From contig NZ_SDWS01000007.1 of assembly GCF_004137245.1 (NCBI RefSeq), positions 1 to 64,000 on the forward strand: a stretch of 64,000 nucleotides of DNA, given 5' to 3'. Made by a program: the position numbers and the translations under genes. Under the pieces are notes generated by a model. The model was not told the DNA's origin. It did no database searches and saw only the letters and a program-made list of their open reading frames with translations. This document shows positions 36,363-45,446 of the stretch, piece after piece. This DNA comes from Nocardioides glacieisoli (GTDB lineage Bacteria; Actinomycetota; Actinomycetes; Propionibacteriales; Nocardioidaceae). How positions within the stretch are numbered: the stretch's first letter is position 1; each line of letters begins with the position of its first letter.

Positions 36363-37238
36363 ATGGACGAGACGGAGATCTTCGAGGCGGAGCGGCCACG
36401 TCTGCTGGGCATCGCGAGCCGCGTGCTCGGCGACCACGCCGAGGCCGAGGACGTGGTGCAGCAGGCCTGGTTGCGGCTGGACCGGGCGCTGCGCGAGGGG
36501 CAGACCGAGATCGAGAACCTCCCCGCCTGGCTGACCACCGTGACCACGCGGCTCTGCCTCGACCGGCTGCGGGCGCGCACACCGGTGCCCTACGAGGAGG
36601 TCGAGGTCGCGGACACCGCTCCCGACCCGGCCGACGACGTCGCGCTCGCCGACACCGTCGGCATCGCGCTGCAGGCCGTGATCGACCGGCTCTCGCCGCG
36701 CGAGCGAGTGGCGTTCGTGCTGCACGACAGCTTCGGCTTCGAGTTCGGCACGATCGCCGCGGTGCTCGACACCACTCCGGCGGCGGCCCGCAAGCTCGCC
36801 TCGCGCGCCCGGGCCAAGGTGGCCCAGCCGGCAGCCGAGGACGTGCTCGCCGACTGGGAAGTGGTCGACGCGTTCATGGCCGCCGCTCGCGGCGGTGACT
36901 TCCAGCGGTTGCTGCAGCTGCTCGCGCCCGACGCCGTCGTCGGCGCCGACGAGGCCGCGGTGCTCGCCGGGACCCCTGCCTCGATCGAGGGACGCGACGA
37001 GGTCGCCGCCTTCTTCAACGGCAGCGCGCACGCGGCGCTCGCCGTGTTCCTCGGCGACCGGCCCGACTACGCCTGGTACCTGAAGGGAGAGGCCAAGGTG
37101 GTCTTCGACTTCGAGGTCGACGGCGGCCAGGTCACCGGCATCACCTTCCGCGCCGCGCCCGACGTCCTCGCCCGGGTCGTACGCCGCTCCGGTGCCGAGC
37201 CGGTCACACCGCGTCCCCGCCGATCGTCAGATGACTGA
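36363..37238 (+). CDS. SigJ-like ECF sigma factor with SnoaL-like tail
   Basis: 291 residues. Sigma region 2 (AERPRLLGIASRVLGDHAEA, DVVQQAWLRL) and region 4 (LSPRERVAFVLHDSFGFEFG, TPAAARKLASRARAKV) are followed by a SnoaL/NTF2-like domain (about 175-285), the arrangement of SigJ/ECF41 factors, where the tail modulates activity. ATG 36363 follows GGGAGGGTGGAG; an ATG nine codons upstream is possible. The DUF1059-like gene 20 bases downstream is likely co-transcribed. Confidence 0.88.
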   Translation: MDETEIFEAERPRLLGIASRVLGDHAEAEDVVQQAWLRLDRALREGQTEIENLPAWLTTVTTRLCLDRLRARTPVPYEEVEVADTAPDPADDVALADTVGIALQAVIDRLSPRERVAFVLHDSFGFEFGTIAAVLDTTPAAARKLASRARAKVAQPAAEDVLADWEVVDAFMAAARGGDFQRLLQLLAPDAVVGADEAAVLAGTPASIEGRDEVAAFFNGSAHAALAVFLGDRPDYAWYLKGEAKVVFDFEVDGGQVTGITFRAAPDVLARVVRRSGAEPVTPRPRRSSDD

Positions 37239-37258
37239 CACCAACCCCAGGAGGACCC

Positions 37259-37495
37259 ATGAAGACCATGACCTGCCGCCAGCTCGGCGGCCCCTGCGAC
37301 CTCGCGCACCGCGGGGAGAGCCACGACGACGTCATCAACGCCCAGGACGCGCACCTCAAGCAGGCCGAGAAGGAGGGCGACGCCGCCCACCAGTCGGCGC
37401 GCGACGAGATGAAGGGCCGCTGGCGGCACCCGAAGAAGTCGCTCGGGTGGTACCGCGACATGAAGCAGGCCTTCGCCGACCTCCCGGAGGACTGA
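37259..37495 (+). CDS. DUF1059-like small protein
   Basis: 78 residues. Opening KTMTCRQLGGPCD is the DUF1059 signature with two cysteines; the rest is hydrophilic and ends KSLGWYRDMKQAFADLPED. AGGAGG is optimally placed before the ATG. It follows the SigJ-like gene closely and may be part of its operon. Function unknown. Confidence 0.8.
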   Translation: MKTMTCRQLGGPCDLAHRGESHDDVINAQDAHLKQAEKEGDAAHQSARDEMKGRWRHPKKSLGWYRDMKQAFADLPED

Positions 37496-37498
37496 CCG

Positions 37499-37810
37499 TC
37501 AGCGGCGGCGGTCGGCCAGCAGCCAGGCCGCGCCCGCGCTGACCGCGGTCACGCCGAGCACCGAGGGCCAGGTGCCGACCTTCTTGGCGAGCGGGTGGGA
37601 CACGCCCATCGCCGTCCAGTAGCCCGCGGTGAGTCCCGCCGCCAGCGGCGCCCCGCCGACGGCGTACCACTGCCGTGCCGCAACGGCGTTGGCGGCGAGC
37701 ATGGCGGCTCCGCCGAGGGGACGTACGCCGGTCTGCTGGGCCAGGGCGAACCCGCCGACGAGGCCGCCGGCGAGCAGGGGAGCGGTGGGGACACGCGTCA
37801 GATCGGGCAC
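37499..37810 (-). CDS. Small membrane protein
   Basis: 103 residues with three hydrophobic segments (LLAGGLVGGFALAQ, AAMLAANAVAA, LGVTAVSAGAAWLLA). On the minus strand TAGGCT lies six bases before GTG 37810, so a leaderless start there is likely; the GTG one codon earlier is an alternative. Convergent with the DUF1059-like gene. Family not recognised. Confidence 0.7.
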   Translation of the reverse strand: MPDLTRVPTAPLLAGGLVGGFALAQQTGVRPLGGAAMLAANAVAARQWYAVGGAPLAAGLTAGYWTAMGVSHPLAKKVGTWPSVLGVTAVSAGAAWLLADRRR

Positions 37811-37910
37811 CACACGAGCCTAGCCAGCGTGGCCATGGTCAGGACCGACCGCCAGGGCGCACACTGACCACCCCCGTCCACGCCACCCGAGCACCCCAGA
37901 GGACTGCACC

Positions 37911-38204
37911 GTGAGTGATCTCCAGGTCGTCGCCACCATCCCCGCCAAGCCCGAGCACGCTGACGCGATCAGGGAGGCCCTGAAGACCCTGGTCGCGGCA
38001 ACGCTCGCCGAGGAGGGGTGCCTGGCCTACGAGCTGTTCGAGTCGGGCAGCGCCCCGGGCACCTTCGTCACCGTGGAGCGGTGGACCGACGCCGCGGCCC
38101 TCGAGGCGCACATGGGGATGCCGCACGTCGCGGAGGCCTTCGCGGCCGCCGACGGTGCGCTCAGCGGCGAGGTCGCGATCCACCCGCTGAAGCCCGTGGA
38201 CTGA
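37911..38204 (+). CDS. Antibiotic biosynthesis monooxygenase-type protein
   Basis: 97 residues, ferredoxin-like ABM fold: VVATIPAKPEHADAIREAL, EEGCLAYELFES, FVTVERWTDAAALEAHM. These small cofactor-free oxygenases (YgiN type) often act on quinols. AGAGGA precedes the GTG start. Single gene. Confidence 0.85.
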   Translation: MSDLQVVATIPAKPEHADAIREALKTLVAATLAEEGCLAYELFESGSAPGTFVTVERWTDAAALEAHMGMPHVAEAFAAADGALSGEVAIHPLKPVD

Positions 38205-38409
38205 TCGCGCAGGTCTGCGCCAGACCGAGCGCCCAGCACGTCGGGCAGCCACGCAGGAGCACGGCCGCAGGAACGATCAGCAGCAGAGCCAGCGGCCCGG
38301 CCCAGGGGATGAGCACGAACGCCGCCACCATCAGCGGCAGGCCGATCGCACCTCGCACGAGGTGGCGCGGGACGCTGCTGCTGGCGAACATCGTGTCGGG
38401 CTGGCTCAC
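38161..38409 (-). CDS. Small membrane protein with CPTCW motif
   Basis: 82 residues: a short cytoplasmic N-terminus, two adjacent hydrophobic segments (GLPLMVAAFVLIPWAGPLA, LLLIVPAAVLL) and then RGCPTCWALGL, a cysteine motif seen in small inner-membrane proteins of the DUF2892 type. The tail overlaps the end of the monooxygenase gene by 44 bases in convergent orientation, which lowers confidence in the exact C-terminus. Confidence 0.5.
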   Translation of the reverse strand: MSQPDTMFASSSVPRHLVRGAIGLPLMVAAFVLIPWAGPLALLLIVPAAVLLRGCPTCWALGLAQTCAISPRASAGGSRPRR

Positions 38410-38452
38410 ACCAGGAGTTCGGCGCCGCGAGCGGGACGGATGTCGCAGGCCG

Positions 38453-39544
38453 TCAGCCCCGGCCGACGCGGCCCTTGCTGCCGGCGGCCCAGCACACCTT
38501 CGCGACGCAGTCGACGACGTGGTAGCCGAGGTCGCTGACGCGGGTCCAGGTGGCACCGCCGTCGCGGGTCAGGCTGGTGCCGACCGAGCCGCGGTAGTCG
38601 CCGGTCGCGACAGCGAGCTTCCAGCCGCGGATGAAGGTGACGTCCTCGCCGACGTGGGTCAGCGTGATGCCTCCGGTCCAGGTGCGGCCGTCGCGGGTGT
38701 AGGCGACGTTGTCCTCCAGGACCGGCTTCTCGCCGAAGTCGCCGCCGACGGCGATCCCCCGGCGCGGAGACGCGAACGCGCCGGCGAAGCCACCCGCAGC
38801 CGGGCCCTCGGGGATGCCGGACTCGACGTCGGTCCAGGTGAGGCCGCGGTCGTCCGAGCGGAGCACCCGGGACTTCGCGCCACCGGTGATCAGGAACGCC
38901 GCCTTGCCGGCCGTGACCAGGCAGTCGCCGCTCGCCGCGAATCCGTACTCGTCGGCCGAGGCGGGCATGCCGGCGTTGGACAGCACGGTCCAGGTCCGGC
39001 CGCGGTCGTCGGTCGCGAGGATCCGCAGCTTGCCGTCGACGGGGTCGCTCACCGCGAGACCCTTCTGGCCGCCGGGGTAGAACGCCATGCAGTCGTAGAA
39101 CGCGGCCTCGTCCTCGTTCTGGAAGGCGATCGTCCACGACTCGCCGCCGTCGGTGGAGCGGTAGATGCGCGAGGCCTCACCGGGGCCGATCGCCAGCACG
39201 TGGGCGACCTTGCCGTTGACCTCGACGTCACGGAAGGACAGCCCGGCGGTGTCGTCGGGGCTGACGTCGGTCCACGTCTGCCCGCGGTCGGTGGTGCGGA
39301 ACACCGTGGCGGGCCCGCCGTCGGTGAGGCTCTCGCCGGTGACCCACGCCTCCTTCTTGCTCACGGCCTCCAGGCCGCGGAAGTTCTGGTCGGCGTCGAG
39401 GACCTTCTCGGTCCAGTCGTCGTCGAACGGGTGGGGCTTCGCAGGGGTCGTGTCCGGCTGTCGCACGGGAGCCGAGGTCGCGGCCGCGGGAAGGGCGAGG
39501 GCCAGGGCAAGGGCGGGGATGAGGGTGACTCCGAGTCGTCGCAT
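38453..39544 (-). CDS. Secreted YCF48/BNR-repeat beta-propeller protein
   Basis: 363 residues. Signal peptide ends near residue 25 (AAATSAPVRQ). Repeated FRTTDRGQTWTDVS, YRSTDGGESWTIAF, TDDRGRTWTVL, SDDRGLTWTDV and TRDGGATWTRV are BNR/Asp-box repeats spaced as blades of a propeller. YCF48-like proteins assist photosystem assembly in phototrophs; in actinobacteria such proteins are annotated as sialidase-like or oxidoreductase without proof. GGAGG precedes the ATG. Two cysteine pairs suggest disulfides. Confidence 0.8.
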   Translation of the reverse strand: MRRLGVTLIPALALALALPAAATSAPVRQPDTTPAKPHPFDDDWTEKVLDADQNFRGLEAVSKKEAWVTGESLTDGGPATVFRTTDRGQTWTDVSPDDTAGLSFRDVEVNGKVAHVLAIGPGEASRIYRSTDGGESWTIAFQNEDEAAFYDCMAFYPGGQKGLAVSDPVDGKLRILATDDRGRTWTVLSNAGMPASADEYGFAASGDCLVTAGKAAFLITGGAKSRVLRSDDRGLTWTDVESGIPEGPAAGGFAGAFASPRRGIAVGGDFGEKPVLEDNVAYTRDGRTWTGGITLTHVGEDVTFIRGWKLAVATGDYRGSVGTSLTRDGGATWTRVSDLGYHVVDCVAKVCWAAGSKGRVGRG

Positions 39545-39637
39545 CCGGCCAGCCTCCACCCGGATGTGGAAGGTGTCCAGCACCCCTGCGGAGGATCCGG
39601 AAGCCGACCATCCGGAACCGCCACTAGCGTCACGGAC

Positions 39638-40237
39638 ATGACCACTGAGGAGAACACCGATGCCTGGGTCCCCCCGCCGTGGGAGCCGCCCATCGACGGC
39701 ACCGAGGCCGAGCATCTGCTAGGTGCGCTCGGCCGGATGCGCGCGACGCTGCGGTGGAAGGCCGACGGTCTCGACGAGGCGGGGCTGGCGCACCGGATCC
39801 CGTCGTCGTCGCTGTCCCTCGGCGGACTGCTGCGCCACCTGGCGCTGGCCGAGGACTACTACCTGACGACCAAGCTCCGCGGCGAGGAGCTCGTCGAGCC
39901 GTGGAAGTCGCTCGTCCACGACGACACCGACGAGTGGGAGTTCGAGGCCGACCACTTCACCGCCGCCGAGACGTACGCCGTCTTCGACGAGGCCGTCGTC
40001 CGCAACACCCGGCGGATCGAGGACGCCCTCGCCGAGGGCGGGCTCGACCTGGTCGCGCACGTCGACGACGGCAACGGCAACCACCCGCGCCTGCGTCGCC
40101 TGCTCGTCGACCTGATCGAGGAGTACAGCCGGCACACCGGCCACGCCGACCTGCTGAGGGAGGCCGTCGACGGCCGGGTCGGCGAGGACCCCGACGAGGA
40201 CTGGGTCCCGACCTGGCTGGAAAACCCGTCGTCCTGA
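39638..40237 (+). CDS. DinB-fold (DUF664) protein
   Basis: 199 residues, second DUF664 member in the window. Metal ligands in GLLRHLALAEDYY and EEYSRHTGHADLLREAVDG. The start is ATG 39638, eight bases after TAGCGT; the upstream frame is a chance extension. Predicted mycothiol-linked transferase from family membership. Confidence 0.83.
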   Translation: MTTEENTDAWVPPPWEPPIDGTEAEHLLGALGRMRATLRWKADGLDEAGLAHRIPSSSLSLGGLLRHLALAEDYYLTTKLRGEELVEPWKSLVHDDTDEWEFEADHFTAAETYAVFDEAVVRNTRRIEDALAEGGLDLVAHVDDGNGNHPRLRRLLVDLIEEYSRHTGHADLLREAVDGRVGEDPDEDWVPTWLENPSS

Positions 40238-40263
40238 CCGTCCGGGGCTGACACGCTGAACGC

Positions 40264-40485
40264 GTGACCGGACCCGAAGGCTTCGACTACGAGACCCGCG
40301 GCGGCGAGGTGGTCATCACGCACCACGGCCGGCGTGCCACCGTGCTGCGTGGTGCGGCGGCCGCCCGCTTCCTGGCCGACGTCGAGGACGACGACGACCA
40401 GGAGCTGATGGCGCGGGTCACCGGCAACTACCGGCGCGGCAACGAGCGGACGGCCAAGGACCATCCGCGCAACAGGGGCCGCTGA
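40264..40485 (+). CDS. Small conserved hypothetical protein
   Basis: 73 residues from GTG 40264. Strand-turn-strand YETRGGEVVITHHGRRATVL, then an acidic DVEDDDDQELMARVTGNYRRG and a basic tail. I recognise it only as a type common in actinobacteria. It follows the DUF664 gene by 26 bases and may share its transcript. Confidence 0.65.
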   Translation: MTGPEGFDYETRGGEVVITHHGRRATVLRGAAAARFLADVEDDDDQELMARVTGNYRRGNERTAKDHPRNRGR

Positions 40486-40486
40486 G

Positions 40487-40708
40487 CTACTCGGAGGGCT
40501 CCGGGGTGTCGACGTCGACGTCGACGTCCGGGCAGCCCACCTTGGGGTTGAGCCCGGTGTAGTTGAGCGGACCGGCCACGACGTTGAGCGCGATGTCGGT
40601 GGCCTCCGAGCAGTTGGTCTCTGCGTCCTCGAAGTAGCCGCGCTCGTAGGCGGCGAACGCTCCGATGATCAACCAGAGCACGAGCAGGATGCCGATCAGT
40701 CGTCCCAC
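40487..40708 (-). CDS. Small single-pass membrane protein
   Basis: 73 residues from GTG 40708, which has AAGGAGG at ideal spacing. TM segment at residues 2-20 (GRLIGILLVLWLIIGAFAA), then an extracytoplasmic part with cysteines in TNCSEA and VGCPDV and a repeated DVDVDVD tail. Resembles the small hydrophobic proteins often linked to DUF1304-like genes. Function unknown. Confidence 0.7.
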   Translation of the reverse strand: MGRLIGILLVLWLIIGAFAAYERGYFEDAETNCSEATDIALNVVAGPLNYTGLNPKVGCPDVDVDVDTPEPSE

Positions 40709-40814
40709 GGGGACCTCCTTGGCGATGGCGGCGGGGTAGCCGTCGCGCCGATCATGGCCCCGGCGCGACCGACGTACCACCCTCGCAGGGGTAGGACGCC
40801 CTAGTGTGCGAGCC

Positions 40815-41192
40815 ATGACGATCCTCGCCGTCGGCTTCTCGCTGCTGGCAGCAGCGCTCCACGTCTACATCTGGGTGCTCGAGTCCTTCCGCTGGACCGA
40901 GCCCGCGACCCGCAAGACCTTCCGCACGTCCGAGGCCGACGCCGCGGCCACCCGCGAGATGGCCTACAACCAGGGGTTCTACAACCTCTTCCTCGCTGTC
41001 ATCACCCTGATCGGCCTCGCCCTGCTCGGCACGGACCACGAGGTGGGTACGGCGCTGGCGCTGGCCGGCACGGGCTCGATGCTGTCCGCCGCGCTCGTCC
41101 TGATCACGCGTGACCGCTCGATGGCTCGCGCCGCGATCACCCAGGGCACGTTCCCGCTGCTCGCCGTGGTGTCCCTGCTCCTGCAGCTCTAA
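40815..41192 (+). CDS. DUF1304 membrane protein
   Basis: 125 residues with four hydrophobic segments and the family signature LHVYIWVLESFRW...NQGFYNLFLA. TAGTGT precedes ATG 40815, consistent with a leaderless transcript. Function of DUF1304 is not known. Confidence 0.85.
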   Translation: MTILAVGFSLLAAALHVYIWVLESFRWTEPATRKTFRTSEADAAATREMAYNQGFYNLFLAVITLIGLALLGTDHEVGTALALAGTGSMLSAALVLITRDRSMARAAITQGTFPLLAVVSLLLQL

Positions 41193-41358
41193 CCCTGGAT
41201 TCACCGGTCTCTCGCCTGCTGCGCGCCACCATGCGGGCGCGCTGGCTGCGTTGTCGAGCACTCGACGGGCCTAGCGGCCCGCCTTCGGCCCTCCGCCTTG
41301 CCATCACACCCGCCTGATGACGCTCGCGACGGCGTCGACCGGCTCATCCAGGCGCGCC

Positions 41359-43020
41359 CTACTGCCCCAGCCAGGCGTGCACGGACGAGACGACCGACGC
41401 GCCCTCGCCGGTCGCCGACGCCACCCGCTTCATCGAGCCCGACCGGATGTCCCCGCCGCAGAAGATGCCCGGCACCGTCGTGGCGAGGTCCTCCGGCGGC
41501 ACGTCCTCGTCCCACTGCTCGCGCGGGATGTCGCGCCCGGTCAGCACGAAGCCGCGCTCGTCGCGCAGCACCGTGTCGGGCAACCAGCCGCACTCCGGCG
41601 CCGCCCCGAGCAGCAGGAAGAGCCCGCGGGCGTCGACCCGCTCGTGCTCGCCGGTCGTGACGTCCTCGACGGTCAGCCACCCGAGGTGCCCCACGTCGTC
41701 CGCGCCGCCGTCGACGACGCACGCCGAGCCACGCACGGTGATCCGGGGGTTCCACTCGATCTCGTCGATGAGGTACGACGACATGGTGGCCGTCAGGTCC
41801 GGACGGCGGACGACGATCGTGACCTCCTTGGCGAAGCGGGCCGCGTGGATCGCCGCCTGCCCGGCCGAGTTGCCGCCGCCGACGATGACGATGTGGTCGC
41901 CGGCCAGCTCGCGCGCGGCCGCCATCGCGGCGCCGTAGTAGACGCCGCGCCCGACGAGCTCCTCGATCGAGTCGACCCCGAGCCGGCGGTAGTTCACCCC
42001 GGTCGCGACCAGGACGGTGCGGGTGTGCACGTCGCCGCCCTCGGTGTGCACGATGTGGTGGCCGCCGTCCTCGCACGGCGAGATCCCTGTCGCCGGCCAG
42101 CCGGTGAAGAAGCGGGTGCCGAAGCGCAGTGCCTGGCCGCGCGCCCGCTGGGCCAGCCGCATGCCCGAGATGCCGCGCGGGAAGCCCAGGTAGTTGCGGA
42201 TCATCGAGCTGGTGCCGGCCTGCCCGCCGATCGCCTCGGCCTCGAGGCAGACCGTCGAGAGGCCCTCGCTCGAGGCGTACACGCTGGCCGCGAGACCGGC
42301 CGGACCTGCGCCGACCACCACGAGGTCGACGACCTCGTCGACGTCGATCTCGTCGGGACGGCCGTAGAGCTGGTTGGCCAGCGAGCGCACGTCGGGGCAG
42401 TGGCCGCACCAGCCGACGAGCGAGGAGACGACCGGCCAGCGGCCCTCGTCCTGCGGGCACCGCGCCATCACCTCGCGGCCGATCTCGCTGTCGGGGTGGT
42501 GCACGCCCGCGGGCAACCCGACGCGGGCGAGGTAGTCGAGCAGCTCGCGCGTCAGCGCGTCCTTCTCCGGCGTGATGATGCGGACGTTCTCGACCACCGG
42601 GGTCGCGACGGTCGCGTTCCACTCGTTGAGCATCTCGCCGACCGCGCCGTGGAACTCCTCGTCGCGCGGCCCCTGCGGCATCAGCAGCAGTGCGTCGACC
42701 TTGCCCGCGGCGACCGCGTGGCGGAAGTCGGCGTTGTCCTTCCGGAACCGGCTGATGTGCGACACGATCAGCCGCCGCGCCGTCGGGACGGCCTTGCGGG
42801 TGCCGCCGATCAGGCCGTAGAGCTTCTCCTGGTCGTGGTCGCTGTCGATCACGAAGAGGGCGACCTGGTGCCCGGACGTCATCAGGTCCTTGGCGGTGTG
42901 CTTCGCGGTGACCTCGTCGTGCACGAGGCGTACGTCGTACTCCCGCTCGTAGCGGCCGAAGGCCTCGGCCAGCACGTCGCCGTGGTTCGCCGACGCGATG
43001 ACGATCGCAGGTGCTCCCAT
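41359..43020 (-). CDS. FAD oxidoreductase, REC-like and Grx-like N-terminus
   Basis: 553 residues. The first 120 residues resemble a response-regulator receiver (VIASANHGDVLAEAF, VALFVIDSDHDQEKL). The next 100 look like a glutaredoxin/thioredoxin fold with VGWCGHCPDV. The C-terminal half is a thioredoxin-reductase-type FAD/NAD(P) module (VVGAGPAGLAASVYA, VATGVNYRRLG, VIVGGGNSAGQAA, GIFCGGDI). The CxxC of true thioredoxin reductase is absent; the region reads GRGVYYGA. It may start at 43020 or four codons earlier. It lies 18 bases after the antiporter gene, so the two form an operon. Confidence 0.85.
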   Translation of the reverse strand: MGAPAIVIASANHGDVLAEAFGRYEREYDVRLVHDEVTAKHTAKDLMTSGHQVALFVIDSDHDQEKLYGLIGGTRKAVPTARRLIVSHISRFRKDNADFRHAVAAGKVDALLLMPQGPRDEEFHGAVGEMLNEWNATVATPVVENVRIITPEKDALTRELLDYLARVGLPAGVHHPDSEIGREVMARCPQDEGRWPVVSSLVGWCGHCPDVRSLANQLYGRPDEIDVDEVVDLVVVGAGPAGLAASVYASSEGLSTVCLEAEAIGGQAGTSSMIRNYLGFPRGISGMRLAQRARGQALRFGTRFFTGWPATGISPCEDGGHHIVHTEGGDVHTRTVLVATGVNYRRLGVDSIEELVGRGVYYGAAMAAARELAGDHIVIVGGGNSAGQAAIHAARFAKEVTIVVRRPDLTATMSSYLIDEIEWNPRITVRGSACVVDGGADDVGHLGWLTVEDVTTGEHERVDARGLFLLLGAAPECGWLPDTVLRDERGFVLTGRDIPREQWDEDVPPEDLATTVPGIFCGGDIRSGSMKRVASATGEGASVVSSVHAWLGQ

Positions 43021-43038
43021 GTCGAAATCCATTCCTTC

Positions 43039-44877
43039 TCAGCCGGTGAGGTTGTGGACGAAGCACCAGCGCCAGGACTCGTCGGGCTGGGCCGACTCCA
43101 TCACCGGGTGGAGGGTCTCGTGGAAGTGCGCGGTCGCGTGCTTGCCGATGGAGGAGTCGCAGCAGCCGACGTGGCCGCACGTCAGGCACTGGCGCAGCGA
43201 GACCCACGGGGTGCCGTCGGCCAGACAGGTCGCGCAGACGGGGTCGGGAACCGTGTCGACGGCTGGGAACGCGTCGAGGTCGTCGCACTGCCGACCGCCG
43301 GTGAAGGCGATCGACCCGATCCGCGTGCGTACCGGCGCCTCGGCGGCGGCGTCGAGCATCGACTCCTCGATGTCGAGCATCGCGAGCACGCCGCTGACCA
43401 CGTCGGAGGGGATGTTGCCCTTGCTGCGCACCAGCAGGACCTTGGCGCGCTCGGCCTCGATCATCTCGCCGCGGATGCGCGCGTAGAGCTGCGACGGCGT
43501 CTCGGCGTCCTCGGCCGTGGCGAGCTGCTCCCAGGCGGCGAACGAGCGCTGGTCGAGGCGGGCCCGGATCTGGTCCGAGACGCCGTGGTGGTCGTCGTAC
43601 TCCAGCTCGTCGAGCTTGGCGAGCCCCGCGTCCGCGGCCTGCTGGAGCAGCGCGGCCCGGGCGAGCGCGTCCTCGGCCGGGTCGGGGGCGGGTACGTCGA
43701 GCAGGCGGGCGAGCAGCGGGAGGGTCAGGCCCTGGAGGAGCAGCGTGCCGGCCACGACCGTGAAGGCGACGAGCAGCAGCACCTCGCGGTGGGGTGTCTC
43801 CTCCGGGATGACGAACGCGGCGGCCAGGGTCACCACGCCGCGCATGCCGGCCCAGCCGATGAGGAAGGTCCACGCGGGCGGGATCGGGTTGGAGCGGCGC
43901 AGCAGCCAGGTCGCCTGCATGTAGACGACCCGGACGACGATCACGGTCACCAGCGTCAGCAGGCAGACCAGCGCGATCCGGCTGCCGGGAAGCGTCGACT
44001 CGCTGACGTCCTCGAGGATCCAGTCGAGCTGGAGGCCGATCAGCAGGAAGACCGTGTTCTCCAGGATGAAGGCGACCGTCCGCCACGTGATCCGCTCGGT
44101 GATCCGCGACTGGGCGGTCTGGATGATCGGCGCCTTGTGGCCGAGCAGCAGTCCGGCGACCACGACCGAGATGACGCCGGAGGCGTGGATCTCCTCGGCC
44201 GCGACGAAGGCGGCGAACGGCACGAGGAACGAGATGCCGGTGTCCAGCAGCGGGTCGGTGATCCGCTTGCGGAGCCAGGCGATCAGCAGGAAGAACGCGA
44301 AGCCCACAAGAGCACCGCCGCCGGCCGCGCGGACGAAGTCGAGGCCGACCTCGACGACCGTCAGGCTCCCGGCGAGGAAGGCGATGGCGGTGCGCAGCGC
44401 GACGAGGGCGGTGGCGTCGTTGAGCAGCGACTCGCCCTCGAGGATCGTCACCACCCGACGCGGCAGGCCGATCCGTTTCGCCACCGCGGTCGCGGCCACT
44501 GCGTCGGGGGGCGCGACGACGGCGCCGATCGCGATGGCCGCGGCCCAGCCGAGACCCGGCACCAGCCACTCGACGACCGCCGCGACCGCCAGCGCCGTGA
44601 CCAGGATGAGCACCACCGAGAGCCGCAGGATGGCGCCCCGGTTGGCGTTGAAGTCCACCAGCGAGGTCTGGATCGCCGCGGAGTAGAGGAGCGGCGGCAG
44701 CAGCCCCAGCAGCACGACCTCGGACTCGAGGTGGATGGTGGGCAGCATCGGGACGTAGGACGCTGCGGCGCCGACGACGATCAGGAGGAGCGGCGCCGGG
44801 ACGTGCAGGCGTGGGCTGATGGCGGTGGCGGCGAGGACGACGGCGGCCATCGAGACCAGCAGGAGAGCGAGTTCCAC
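43039..44877 (-). CDS. Na+/H+ antiporter with C-terminal UBP zinc finger
   Basis: 612 residues. Residues 1-400 are a CPA1-type cation/proton antiporter with about 12 membrane segments, including GAVVAPPDAVAATAVAKRIG and EGESLLNDATALV, which hold the acidic transport residues. A cytoplasmic helical region follows. The last 80 residues form a UBP-type zinc finger (CDDLDAF, VCATC, RQCLTCGHVGCCDSS, GKHATAHFHETLHPV). The finger may sense a ligand or contact the neighbouring FAD protein. GTG start. Confidence 0.9.
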   Translation of the reverse strand: MELALLLVSMAAVVLAATAISPRLHVPAPLLLIVVGAAASYVPMLPTIHLESEVVLLGLLPPLLYSAAIQTSLVDFNANRGAILRLSVVLILVTALAVAAVVEWLVPGLGWAAAIAIGAVVAPPDAVAATAVAKRIGLPRRVVTILEGESLLNDATALVALRTAIAFLAGSLTVVEVGLDFVRAAGGGALVGFAFFLLIAWLRKRITDPLLDTGISFLVPFAAFVAAEEIHASGVISVVVAGLLLGHKAPIIQTAQSRITERITWRTVAFILENTVFLLIGLQLDWILEDVSESTLPGSRIALVCLLTLVTVIVVRVVYMQATWLLRRSNPIPPAWTFLIGWAGMRGVVTLAAAFVIPEETPHREVLLLVAFTVVAGTLLLQGLTLPLLARLLDVPAPDPAEDALARAALLQQAADAGLAKLDELEYDDHHGVSDQIRARLDQRSFAAWEQLATAEDAETPSQLYARIRGEMIEAERAKVLLVRSKGNIPSDVVSGVLAMLDIEESMLDAAAEAPVRTRIGSIAFTGGRQCDDLDAFPAVDTVPDPVCATCLADGTPWVSLRQCLTCGHVGCCDSSIGKHATAHFHETLHPVMESAQPDESWRWCFVHNLTG

Positions 44878-44924
44878 CGGGTGAGTCTCGCGCCTGCGCG
44901 ACCCTCAGGCCAGCGCGTTCGCGC

Positions 44925-45419
44925 TCAGCGCACGACGTCGTAGACCTGGAGGGTGATCCCGTTGGAGTAGGCGGCGTGCTCGGTGAGCGCGAGCGTGGTC
45001 TTGTCGAGGGCGGTGCCGTCGACGAAGAGGCGCTTGCCGCTGCCGAGCAGGACCGGGAAGACGAGCAGGTGGTAGCGGTCGACCAGGCCGGCGGCGGCCA
45101 ACCCCTGGGCGAGGGTCGGGCTGCCGCGCACGTGGATCTCGCCGCCGTCGGTCTCCTTCAGCGCGGCGACGTCGTCGAGCGAGTGGAGCACGTGCACCTC
45201 GCTGTCACCCCACGGCACGGTGTCGCCGTCGAGCGTGGTCGAGACGACGTACTTCGGCAGCGCCGAGGCCTGCTCGGTCTCGCGCCCCTTGATGTCGTAG
45301 GCAGCCTCGTCGAACTCGACGTCCTTGAGGCTCCAGCCGCCGTGGGGGTGGTCGCCACCGCCGGGGGAGTCGACGATGCCGTCGAGGGTGACGAACTCGG
45401 TGACGACGATGGTGCGCAT
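44925..45419 (-). CDS. DHFR/RibD-C-like reductase, internally shortened
   Basis: 164 residues against the usual 185-195. MRTIVVTEFVTLDGIVDSPG and PKYVVSTTL, HVRGSPTLAQGL and FPVLLGSGKRLF are clear family features. The segment usually following the EQAS-AL region (a LLGR-x-TYE-x-F-x-x-W motif, cofactor contact) is missing: GRETEQASAL runs straight into PKYVVS. An in-frame loss of about 28 codons explains this. AGAGGA precedes the ATG. Last gene of the ArsR operon. Confidence 0.8.
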   Translation of the reverse strand: MRTIVVTEFVTLDGIVDSPGGGDHPHGGWSLKDVEFDEAAYDIKGRETEQASALPKYVVSTTLDGDTVPWGDSEVHVLHSLDDVAALKETDGGEIHVRGSPTLAQGLAAAGLVDRYHLLVFPVLLGSGKRLFVDGTALDKTTLALTEHAAYSNGITLQVYDVVR

Positions 45420-45446
45420 GGTGGGGTCCTCTCGCAGCAGGTGTTG

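Noticed and set aside
41201..44943. Very long open frames on both strands opposite or alongside the FAD oxidoreductase and antiporter genes
   Set aside because: High GC content leaves alternative frames open. The translations are low-complexity runs of R, G, A, P and D without motifs, while the chosen frames have full domains.
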